Shown: piece after piece, positions 1 to 7,474 of the stretch
How positions within the stretch are numbered: the first letter of the stretch is position 1
How the letters are laid out: the number at the start of each line of letters is the position of its first letter
Assembly: GCA_903919975.1 (NCBI GenBank)
Contig: CAIXKE010000041.1
Location: 1-59,299, forward strand
Direction of reading: 5' to 3'
Source: Akkermansiaceae bacterium
Lineage (GTDB): Bacteria; Verrucomicrobiota; Verrucomicrobiia; Verrucomicrobiales; Akkermansiaceae
Length of the DNA stretch: 59,299 bases
Notes under the pieces: generated by a model
Database searches by the model: none
The model's input: the letters and a program-made list of their open reading frames with translations, nothing else
Told to the model about the DNA's origin: nothing
Translations under genes and position numbers: made by a program

Positions 1-25
1 CATCCTGCCCGTCGCCATTCTTCAT
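1..25 (-). CDS. 5' end of a further gene, cut by the window edge
   Basis: An ATG lies at 25-23 on the minus strand, one base beyond the ExbD stop codon, and the frame (MKNGDGQD) is open to the window edge. The spacing suggests another member of the tonB-exbB-exbD operon, but eight codons are too few to name a product. It could also be chance. Confidence 0.25.
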
Positions 26-26
26 C

Positions 27-455
27 TCAATCCGGGGCTTTGTCCGGCATCTTGATGCGGGCCGGCACGTCTTTGATCTCGATGCCCGCCTTTGTGAGCG
101 AGTCCCAGATGCCTAACAATAATTCGAGAGGCAGTTTTTTATCGGCTTCGAGTTCGAGTTTGCGGCCGGGATTTTCTTTCTGATAGGCGGCGAGATAGGA
201 TTGCAACAAGCCTTCGGGCACGGAAAGCGAATCGAGCGTGACGCGGCCGGTCGCATCCACGGCGATGACCGAGCGGGCATCCGAAATCTGATCGGACGGA
301 ACTTCGCGCACGGTGGGCAGCTCGATGCGGAGGATGTCCCGGCGTTTTTTGAAGGTGGTTGAAACGATGAAAAATACTAACAAAATGAACAGGATGTCGA
401 TCATCGGAACGATCGGCACCTCGGCGCGTTTGCTGGAAGGGCGGTGGAAATGCAT
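27..455 (-). CDS. exbD: ExbD/TolR-family biopolymer transport protein
   Basis: A 142-aa protein with the ExbD layout. It has a short basic cytoplasmic N-terminus, the sequence VPMIDILFILLVFFIV forming the single membrane helix at about residues 15-32, and a periplasmic domain. The Asp of PMID is the conserved proton-path residue. In this family ExbD sits inside an ExbB pentamer and passes proton-motive force to TonB. It lies 8 bp downstream of exbB and is the last complete gene of a minus-strand tonB-exbB-exbD operon, so a role in energising outer-membrane transport is likely. TolR is the alternative name. Two more ExbD paralogues lie at 12077-12973. Confidence 0.9.
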   Translation of the reverse strand: MHFHRPSSKRAEVPIVPMIDILFILLVFFIVSTTFKKRRDILRIELPTVREVPSDQISDARSVIAVDATGRVTLDSLSVPEGLLQSYLAAYQKENPGRKLELEADKKLPLELLLGIWDSLTKAGIEIKDVPARIKMPDKAPD

Positions 456-463
456 GACCGTGA

Positions 464-1138
464 TCAGCCTTTGTGAGCGGGTTTCTGGCAGACGTGCGCC
501 AGATCGGCGAGGATGGATTCAAGGCGGGCGGTGAGCACCTCGATGCGGCGGGTGAAATAGCCGTGGGCCACCACGCAAGGCACCGCGATGGCGAGGCCGA
601 AGATCGTGGTATTGAGTGCCACGGCGATGCCGCGCGCGATGCCAAGGTGGTCGGCGGAGTCGCTCAACCCTTGGAAAATAGTGACCAAGCCGGACGCGGT
701 GCCTAGCAAACCAAGCAGCGGAGCGACCGTGATGACAATATCGAGCACGCCGATTCCCGCATGCAGGCGGGAGGTTTCCATGCGAGCGGACGCTTCGACT
801 GCTAGAATGATATCGCCCTGAGCTTTTCCGCGATGCCTCACCGCCACAGCCGCAAGGCGGGCCAAGGCGCTTTCACCTTTTTCGAATTCTTTGAGGACTG
901 GCTCGGTTTGATCCACTGCAGTGAGGTCCTCGAAGCGTTCCACCTGACGGGCGAGTTCGTCCGGAATCACGCGACTGGCGGAGAGCGAGAGGAATTTATA
1001 CAGGATCGCGGTCATTCCAACAATCGAGGTGACGGAGAGCGGAATCATGAAAACCCCGCCCTTCAACAGGAAGGCCCATGAAGTTTGAAGCGCATCGTTC
1101 AAGGAATTGGCGGCTAGCAGGCTGATGGTTTCAGTCAT
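464..1138 (-). CDS. exbB: MotA/TolQ/ExbB proton channel family protein
   Basis: A 224-aa inner-membrane protein. Its first helix is near residues 25-50 (GGVFMIPLSVTSIVGMTAILY). The C-terminal MotA_ExbB domain has two further helices including VAPLLGLLGTASGLVTIFQGL and a run of small residues around ALNTTIFGLAIAVP. The family forms a pentameric proton channel with ExbD. The gene starts 11 bp after the tonB stop and is followed 8 bp later by exbD, so the three genes are probably co-transcribed. No signal peptide is needed because the first helix acts as the anchor, unlike the paralogue at 11244. Confidence 0.9.
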   Translation of the reverse strand: MTETISLLAANSLNDALQTSWAFLLKGGVFMIPLSVTSIVGMTAILYKFLSLSASRVIPDELARQVERFEDLTAVDQTEPVLKEFEKGESALARLAAVAVRHRGKAQGDIILAVEASARMETSRLHAGIGVLDIVITVAPLLGLLGTASGLVTIFQGLSDSADHLGIARGIAVALNTTIFGLAIAVPCVVAHGYFTRRIEVLTARLESILADLAHVCQKPAHKG

Positions 1139-1149
1139 AAGAGAGGAGC

Positions 1150-2340
1150 TTAGAAGTAGAATCGGAAGATGAGTTCGAGTGGTTCCTTGTCGTATTCCTT
1201 GCGCAGGGACCGGGACATGGCGGGGATCTCGGCGTTGCGGATGGAATTGAGCGTGAAGCCTTTCTGGACCTCGCCGGTTTCCATGTCACCCACGAACTGC
1301 ACCGAGCGGACTTTCCCGTCCGCCTCGACAAAAAACCGAACGGTGAGAAATCCCGGCGTAATGAAATCACGATGGCGCACGCAGTTGCGCTGCCATTCTT
1401 GCTCGACCGCGCGACTGATGATCGCCTGATAGCGGCCCAGCGGCGAATCCTCAACATCCAACGCGCTTGTGCCCGTGCGCGAGATCGAACCGGTGACAGC
1501 GGTCTTGCGCTGGTTTCCGCTGAATGCGGGATCATCGGACGATTTTGGCCGCAAGGTCTCGGCGGGGATTTCAATTTCGGAAAGCATGGGCGGGGGGGGC
1601 GGGGCCTCTTTGACGATCGGCTTTTCCGGAGCCGGCTTAGGGGCCTCATTGGTAGCGGTTTCTCGCGGCACGGGCATGTCCACGGGATTCGGGCCTTCCA
1701 TTAATTTTTCACGGGGCGGTGGTGGATTCTGATCCACCGCTGGTTTGGGCGTGACCGCCGGTGGGGCCGCGGCGGTTTCTTGCCGAGAAACTGCGGACTC
1801 GGCAACGGGGGGGGACGCTTCTGCCGCGGCAGCTGGCACAGCGGGCGACTTGCTGGACAGGCTGCCGTCCCGATAATCACTCTCGGTGGTTTCGATATCA
1901 TCGGCATCCTTGGGCGTTATGCCGGCCTGCGAAGGCAGCGGTGGCGCGTCGGCATCCGGCGCACGATCGCTCGTGGCGCGGGTGTCCCGCTCGCCGATGA
2001 ACGCTGGCTTGGCCTCCGGTGGCGCCGCTTGTTCCTCGGTCGTTCTCGCAAATCGCGGTTTGGACGGCTCCGCCACTTCCTGTGCCGGGCGGCTTGCCGC
2101 ACGCTCCGCAAAAATCGTCGCCACCGACTCAGGCGGCGGTGGGGCGGGCTCGGCGGCCATGGATTTCCTGCGAAACTCCACCGATTTCAAAGCAGCCATT
2201 CCGATCACCGCCACGACCACCAAGTTGGCCAATAACGACAAGCCGAGGGCGATCATCCACAAATGACCGTCGCCGCGCCGCGAATATGATGCCAACGATT
2301 GCATGGTCAACGAAAGCAACTTTGCCGGGAAACCGGGCAT
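1150..2340 (-). CDS. tonB: TonB-like energy transducer, proline-rich
   Basis: About 396 aa. A short basic N-terminus is followed by one membrane helix (LWMIALGLSLLANLVVVAVIGMAAL, about residues 28-52), a long Pro/Glu/Ala-rich periplasmic spacer (about 70-280), and a C-terminal domain of about 95 residues (GRYQAIISRAVEQEWQ onwards) resembling the TonB/TolA C-terminal fold. This architecture spans the periplasm and couples ExbBD energy to outer-membrane receptors. It heads the operon with exbB and exbD. ATGs at 2340 and 2304 are both possible starts, and neither has a clear Shine-Dalgarno sequence. No TonB-dependent receptor is encoded in the window. Confidence 0.8.
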   Translation of the reverse strand: MPGFPAKLLSLTMQSLASYSRRGDGHLWMIALGLSLLANLVVVAVIGMAALKSVEFRRKSMAAEPAPPPPESVATIFAERAASRPAQEVAEPSKPRFARTTEEQAAPPEAKPAFIGERDTRATSDRAPDADAPPLPSQAGITPKDADDIETTESDYRDGSLSSKSPAVPAAAAEASPPVAESAVSRQETAAAPPAVTPKPAVDQNPPPPREKLMEGPNPVDMPVPRETATNEAPKPAPEKPIVKEAPPPPPMLSEIEIPAETLRPKSSDDPAFSGNQRKTAVTGSISRTGTSALDVEDSPLGRYQAIISRAVEQEWQRNCVRHRDFITPGFLTVRFFVEADGKVRSVQFVGDMETGEVQKGFTLNSIRNAEIPAMSRSLRKEYDKEPLELIFRFYF

Positions 2341-2593
2341 GCGCAATCCGGGAAATCGGGAATGCCGCAGGTTTTTGCTGCTTGTTCACACTCACCAAGC
2401 GCCTGCCCGGAATGCCAACCAGCTGGATTGCATGTTTTTATGAGCAGGACGCGCAAATTGATCAACTTGCCCGAGAATTGGCAATTTTGAGCGAAGTTTT
2501 TTGCCAGAAATCGCCAAATATCCCAAATTTGATCAATTTTGGGTTGCGGCAGACGAGAAAAACACTCAAGTTCCGGCCGCAAAGGTATTTTTT

Positions 2594-4321
2594 ATGAGCA
2601 AGGAGCAATTAGACGGAGCACAAGCACTCATCAAGACACTCGATGATTTGGGGATTGAATACATCTTCGGATATTCCGGCGGTGCGGCCATTCCGATATT
2701 CGACGCGCTGGAGACGATCAAAACCAAGATGAAATTCATCTTGGTGCGCCATGAGCAAGGGGCCGTTCACATGGCAGACGGCTACGCCCGCGCCACCGGC
2801 CGACCGGCAGCCGTTCTAGTGACTTCCGGCCCCGGCGCTGGAAACACGGTTACCGGTCTGATGACCGCGATGATGGACTCAGTGCCCATGTTGGTGATCT
2901 GCGGCCAGACCGTGACCTGGATGCTCGGCAAGGATGCATTCCAAGAAGCCGATATTTTTGGCATCACGATTCCGGTAGTGAAGCACAACTACCTCGTCCG
3001 TGACACCAATGCACTGCCACGCATCGCCCGCGAGGCCTACCACATCGCTACCACCGGCCGGCCTGGGCCAGTGCTCATCGATGTGCCAAAAGACATTTCC
3101 CAAGGATCCTTTAGCGGCGACCTGAATGCGACCTTCGATCTTCCGGGATATCATCCGGAGGAGTGCATGAATATCTGTGAAACGGCTGCCAAACAAGCCG
3201 CCGATCTGATTTCCAAAGCCAAACGCCCCGTGATTCTCGCCGGCCAAGGCTGCATGATTGCCCGCGCGGACAAGGAACTGCTCGAACTCGCAGAAAAACT
3301 CAACGCCCCGGTCACCACCACCTTGCTCGGCAAGGGCGTGTTTCCGGAGTCCCATCCGCTGTCGCTTGGCATGCTCGGCATGCACGGCACCGCTTATGCG
3401 AACAAAGCGATGGTCGAGTGCGACCTGCTCCTCAACGTCGGCTCGCGTTTCGATGACCGGATCATCGGCAAACCTGAAAAATTCTGCCAGGATGCCCAGA
3501 TCATCCACATCGACATCGATCCGGCGGAAATGGGTAAAATGATCGTGCCCAACGTGCAAATTGTCGGCGATGCCAAGGCCGCTCTCGGCGCCATCCTGCC
3601 ACAAGTCGGCAAACTTGAAACCACCGAGTGGCTGTTGAAACTCGATGGATATAAGAAAAAATTCCCGCTCGGCTATAAGAAACAAGGCGGCCTGCGGATG
3701 CAGCAGGTGATCGACGAACTCTATCACCTCACCGAAGGCAAAGCGATCGTCTCCACCGACGTCGGCCAACACCAGATGTGGGCGGCCCAGTTTTACAAGA
3801 ACGACAAATCCTACCACTGGCTCTCATCCGGTGGCGCGGGCACCATGGGCTTCGGTTTTCCGGCGGCCATCGGCGCGCAGTTTGCCTGCCCGGATAGCTT
3901 GGTGATCTCGATCTCCGGTGATGGCGGCTTCCAGATGACACTCTTCGAATTGGCAACCGCGGCACTTCACAAATTACCGATCAAGATCGTGGTGTTGAAT
4001 AACCACTACCTCGGCATGGTCCGCCAATGGCAGGAGTTGTTTTATGATGACCGGACTTCCGGCGTCGATCTCATCGGCAACCCGGATTTCTGCAAACTCG
4101 CCACCGCTTATGGCATTCCGTCCGTCCACATCAAGCGCCCGGCGGATGTGACACGGATGTTGAAAAAAGCCCTCGATTACAACGATGGCCCGATCCTGAT
4201 CCACGCCGAATGCGTCAAGACCGACAATGTTTTCCCGATGATTCCAGCGGGAGCGGCTCTGGAAGACATGATTACCGAGGCCCCCAAACACAAGATGGCC
4301 AAGCCCGTTGGTTCCACGTGA
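2594..4321 (+). CDS. ilvB: Acetolactate synthase large subunit (biosynthetic, ThDP-dependent)
   Basis: A 575-aa enzyme condensing pyruvate with pyruvate or 2-oxobutyrate in valine, leucine and isoleucine synthesis. The N-terminal ThDP domain contains [18 protein letters not shown], with the probable catalytic Glu at residue 54. A central FAD/ubiquinone-oxidase-like domain follows. The C-terminal ThDP domain carries the GDGGFQM...NN motif (about residues 440-470). The frame is open further upstream, but the ATG at 2594 follows an AAAGG ribosome-binding sequence by 8 nt and gives the usual family length. ilvN follows after 46 bp, as in the standard operon. No T-box or leader-peptide attenuator could be recognised in the 250-bp upstream region. 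Confidence 0.95.
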   Translation: MSKEQLDGAQALIKTLDDLGIEYIFGYSGGAAIPIFDALETIKTKMKFILVRHEQGAVHMADGYARATGRPAAVLVTSGPGAGNTVTGLMTAMMDSVPMLVICGQTVTWMLGKDAFQEADIFGITIPVVKHNYLVRDTNALPRIAREAYHIATTGRPGPVLIDVPKDISQGSFSGDLNATFDLPGYHPEECMNICETAAKQAADLISKAKRPVILAGQGCMIARADKELLELAEKLNAPVTTTLLGKGVFPESHPLSLGMLGMHGTAYANKAMVECDLLLNVGSRFDDRIIGKPEKFCQDAQIIHIDIDPAEMGKMIVPNVQIVGDAKAALGAILPQVGKLETTEWLLKLDGYKKKFPLGYKKQGGLRMQQVIDELYHLTEGKAIVSTDVGQHQMWAAQFYKNDKSYHWLSSGGAGTMGFGFPAAIGAQFACPDSLVISISGDGGFQMTLFELATAALHKLPIKIVVLNNHYLGMVRQWQELFYDDRTSGVDLIGNPDFCKLATAYGIPSVHIKRPADVTRMLKKALDYNDGPILIHAECVKTDNVFPMIPAGAALEDMITEAPKHKMAKPVGST

Positions 4322-4367
4322 ATCGCAACTCCCAAACCTTCATTCCAACCCTCAAATTTTCCAAGCC

Positions 4368-4913
4368 ATGCCACACAACATCGTGACTTCCGAAACCCCG
4401 GTCGCAACTCCCATCGTCGCGCCCGGCCCGACCCACACCTTATCGGTTCTCGTCAACAACCAACCCGGCGTGCTGATGCGCATCTGTCAGGTGTTCTCAC
4501 GGCGTGGATTCAATATCGACTCGCTGGTGGTTTCCGAAGGCCGCAATGCAAATTTCTCCCGCATGACCATCGGCGTCTCTGGAGATCCTGAAGGCCTCAG
4601 CCAGATCATCATGCAAGTGGGCAAGCTCATCGATGTGATCCATTGCTTCGAGCACACTTCAGACAATTCCGTGACGAAGGAAATGGTCCTCGTCAAGATC
4701 CAGTGTTCACCAACCGAGCGCTCGATGGCCCTGCAGATCGCGGAGCATTTCACCGGCAAAACCGTCGATCTAACGCCGACCTCGATGATCGTCATGATCA
4801 ACGGCGACAGTCCGAAGATCGATGCCGCCATCATCATGTTCTCGCAGTTCAACATCATCGAGACCGTGCGCACCGGCAAGGTCGTGATGGCTCGCGGCGA
4901 ACAACCGACGTAA
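4368..4913 (+). CDS. ilvN: Acetolactate synthase small (regulatory) subunit
   Basis: A 181-aa regulatory partner of IlvB. The N-terminal ACT domain begins at HTLSVLVNNQPGVLMRICQVFSRRGFNIDSL (about residues 23-53), the typical valine-binding ACT sequence. A C-terminal ALS_ss_C-type domain with KTVDLTPTSMIVMINGDSPKID follows. The ATG at 4368 was preferred to earlier in-frame starts because those overlap the ilvB stop. The N-terminal tail of about 20 residues before the ACT domain is longer than in E. coli IlvH. Position behind ilvB supports translation as one operon and feedback inhibition by valine (family knowledge). Confidence 0.93.
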   Translation: MPHNIVTSETPVATPIVAPGPTHTLSVLVNNQPGVLMRICQVFSRRGFNIDSLVVSEGRNANFSRMTIGVSGDPEGLSQIIMQVGKLIDVIHCFEHTSDNSVTKEMVLVKIQCSPTERSMALQIAEHFTGKTVDLTPTSMIVMINGDSPKIDAAIIMFSQFNIIETVRTGKVVMARGEQPT

Positions 4914-4926
4914 GCAGGGGGATATG

Positions 4927-4956
4927 TGATGCGGAGTCACCCCGCGCATCTTATGG
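4927..4956. terminator. Possible bidirectional hairpin between convergent ilvN and cvfB
   Basis: GATGCG and CGCATC arms flank a short loop in the 62-bp gap between the convergent ilvN and S1-protein genes. There is no good T-run, so function as a terminator is inferred from position only. Confidence 0.3.
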
Positions 4957-4975
4957 AATCGGGCTTCAGTTTAAA

Positions 4976-5809
4976 TTAGTCCAATAGCCGAATTCCACGC
5001 TCTTCGATGAGGATCTGGCGTTTTCTGAGCAACGCTCCGATCGCCTGTTTGAAGCTGCGTTTGCTGACGCCCAGTTCGTCGTGAATTTCCGCCGCGGTGC
5101 TGTGATCTCCGATCGACCAGTAACCGCCGCGCGCCTGCAATTCTGCTAGAATGGATTCTTCCAGGCTGCCGATTCTCGCGCGGCCGGGAGCATGCAAGGT
5201 GAGATCCAGTTTGCCATCCTCTCGGATGGCCGCGATATAACCTTTGGTTTTTTCCCCCGAATGAAGCGGTTGGAAAACGCCATCGGCAAACAATAGGCCA
5301 CTGTGAGTCCCGTTGATGATCGCTTTGTAACCAAGTGCGGTTTTACCGAAAATGACAAGATCCACTTCATCGCCGGGTTTGAAGGCATGCGGCGTGAGGT
5401 CGAGGTAGCGGCCGATCCGGGTGGAGGCGACAATTCGTCCGGATACCGGATCGACATGGACATGGACCAGGTAACTTTTACCAATCTCCATGCGGTCTTT
5501 TTGTTCGCGGAACGGGACTAACAACTCCTTCGGCAGTCCCCAATCGAGAAAGGCGCCCACACCGGTGACAGCCACGCATTTCAATCGCGCGAATCCACCG
5601 GGCATGACCAAGGGCGTTAAGAGCGTGGCGACCGGCCGATCCTCGGAATCCGTGTAGATGAAGACATCCAGAAAAGCGCCCAGCACGTTGTCCTTCGGGA
5701 CCTCGCGGTGCGGCAACAGGACTTCGCCCAGCTCGCCGCCATCAAGGTAGAGACCGAAGGATTTTTCGTGGAGGATTTTCAGGGATGCGCGTTCGCCGAT
5801 GTTCGCCAT
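4976..5809 (-). CDS. CvfB-like S1 RNA-binding protein
   Basis: A 277-aa protein resembling the CvfB/YitL family. It has tandem S1-like OB domains (about residues 5-60, 65-130 and 140-205; for example GAFLDWGLPKELLVPFREQ and GYKAIINGTHSGLLF) followed by a C-terminal winged-helix segment (GYWSIGDHSTAAEIHDELGVSKRSFKQAIGALLR in part). The family binds RNA; in Staphylococcus CvfB affects virulence gene expression, but its role here is unknown. The gene is convergent with ilvN and lies 55 bp downstream of the phosphofructokinase gene on the same strand. The ATG at 5809 gives the normal family length. Confidence 0.8.
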   Translation of the reverse strand: MANIGERASLKILHEKSFGLYLDGGELGEVLLPHREVPKDNVLGAFLDVFIYTDSEDRPVATLLTPLVMPGGFARLKCVAVTGVGAFLDWGLPKELLVPFREQKDRMEIGKSYLVHVHVDPVSGRIVASTRIGRYLDLTPHAFKPGDEVDLVIFGKTALGYKAIINGTHSGLLFADGVFQPLHSGEKTKGYIAAIREDGKLDLTLHAPGRARIGSLEESILAELQARGGYWSIGDHSTAAEIHDELGVSKRSFKQAIGALLRKRQILIEERGIRLLD

Positions 5810-5864
5810 GCCGGACGATGGACTCTGCAGAGCGGTCCGTCCATGGCGATCTCAACTAGGCGGA

Positions 5865-7091
5865 TCAGTGGGCGGCTTCTACCTTCTTGCCCTTGCTTTG
5901 CCCGATCGTGGCGAGCAAATCCTCGAACCATGGGGTATCGATGTCGAAGGGCTTGCCGCCTTTGATCCGGCTGAACTCGATGGCGCGCAACGTATTGTTG
6001 CGGTCTTCATCGTGACCGATGACTCCACCTTCGCGGCGCATGGCGCATTCCACGGCGAGGTCCACGCAGCCTTTGATCAGGCGTTGGTCGGCATGGTTCG
6101 CGGCGGCGGCGCGGCTGTAATACCCGCTTTTTTGAATCAAGGTTTTTTCCGCACCCATACGAAGAGCGAACTCCTTGGCGAAGTAAGCTCCGGGATTGAT
6201 ACTATCGAGTTTCACGTGGCCGAAGGCATCACGGACGACCGCTTGTCCGGCGGCTTCCATGGCGCGCAGGATATCGTCCACGCCGGCACCTTCGGAAATG
6301 AAGAGGTTCACGTTGTCGTGCTCATCCATGATTTTGGAAAGGCGGGCCACTTCAGTGTCAAAATCAACCGCCATTTCCGGAATATAAACACCATGCACGG
6401 AGAAGCGCTCCTTGGAGAGTCCGATTTCCGGCAGCCACTCGCGTCGCTCCAGCCCGTCCTGATAGTGGCGGGCGGTGGCGGCGGTGAGCCAACCGCAACT
6501 CCGACCCATCACTTCGTGGACAATCAGCATGCGCGGGTTGGCATTATGCTCGGCGACCACATTTGTGAAGTTGATAGATCCATGCTCGGCCGCTGTCCAT
6601 GCGCCAAGACTCTGCCGGATCGGATAGACATCGTTATCGATCGTCTTGGGCAAGCCGATGACCGTGAGATCGTAATTGTTTTTTTCAAGAAATGCGGCTA
6701 GATCGGCGGCTGTGGTGTTCGTGTCGTCGCCACCGATGGTGTGCAGCACGTCCACCCCGTCCTTGATCATCTGGCGCGCCGCGACTTCCTGCGGGTCCTC
6801 GCCTTCCTTGACGAGTCCGCGCTTGATGCAATCGGCGACGTTGGTGAGTTTGACCCGGCTGTTCCCGATCGGACTCCCGCCGTAGCCGTGGAGGATATGG
6901 CAATTCTCACGGATCGCGGGGGAAACCTTGATGCTGTCTCCTAACAGCAGACCTTTGTAGCCGCCACGGTAGCAGATGATTTCAATCGTTGGATCGATCT
7001 CGGTGTAGCGTTCGATGAGTGCGCCGATGGCGCTGGAGAGACATGGGGCAAGGCCCCCGGCGGTGAGAATGGCGACTTTTTTCGGTTGCAT
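5865..7091 (-). CDS. pfp: Pyrophosphate--fructose-6-phosphate 1-phosphotransferase
   Basis: A 408-aa phosphofructokinase-fold enzyme interconverting fructose 6-phosphate and fructose 1,6-bisphosphate. The GGDDT motif (residues about 120-124) has Asp where ATP enzymes have Gly. PKTIDND (148-154) has Lys where ATP enzymes usually have Gly. Both substitutions are the accepted marks of PPi use. MGRSCGWLTAATA further supports the PFP group. The reading frame is open 57 codons upstream, but that part is unlike any PFK and the ATG at 7091 (MQPKKVAIL) begins the first strand directly. A reversible PPi enzyme could serve both glycolysis and gluconeogenesis. Confidence 0.92.
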   Translation of the reverse strand: MQPKKVAILTAGGLAPCLSSAIGALIERYTEIDPTIEIICYRGGYKGLLLGDSIKVSPAIRENCHILHGYGGSPIGNSRVKLTNVADCIKRGLVKEGEDPQEVAARQMIKDGVDVLHTIGGDDTNTTAADLAAFLEKNNYDLTVIGLPKTIDNDVYPIRQSLGAWTAAEHGSINFTNVVAEHNANPRMLIVHEVMGRSCGWLTAATARHYQDGLERREWLPEIGLSKERFSVHGVYIPEMAVDFDTEVARLSKIMDEHDNVNLFISEGAGVDDILRAMEAAGQAVVRDAFGHVKLDSINPGAYFAKEFALRMGAEKTLIQKSGYYSRAAAANHADQRLIKGCVDLAVECAMRREGGVIGHDEDRNNTLRAIEFSRIKGGKPFDIDTPWFEDLLATIGQSKGKKVEAAH

Positions 7092-7474
7092 GGAAATGAA
7101 TGGAGTGGTGCGAAAACGGCCGTCTGGTAGCGCCTGCCGTGCCAGGAGGCAAGTCGTTTCCGATGCAACGCAGAGCCGGAAATGACCGTAGGCAAATCGC
7201 CACGAGCATTGTCCAGCCTCCGCCATCCGGCACCTCTTCCAAGACCTGATCCTGCTGATCACTTGGCACAGCCCTCCAGCCTTGCCTTTAAATCTCCCAT
7301 TCCCACAGCCCTAGCGCATTAACGATCGGAGGCAGATATCGTTATGGCCCGGAGCAAACATGCCCACGCAAAAATCACGGTTTATGATTGCGATCTCGGC
7401 GCGTAGCATGGCTTGGTCTTCGCTTGACAACGGGCGGTTTTCGATCTTTTTTTCAATTTTCTACGCGTAAGAAT

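Noticed and set aside
2347-2593. T-box or leader-peptide attenuator ahead of ilvB
   Set aside because: No run of branched-chain amino-acid codons, T-box consensus or terminator hairpin was seen. A TTGATCAA-like AT-rich stretch alone is not enough.
2879-3817. 312-codon minus-strand frame opposite ilvB
   Set aside because: Shadow of a certain gene with typical antisense composition.
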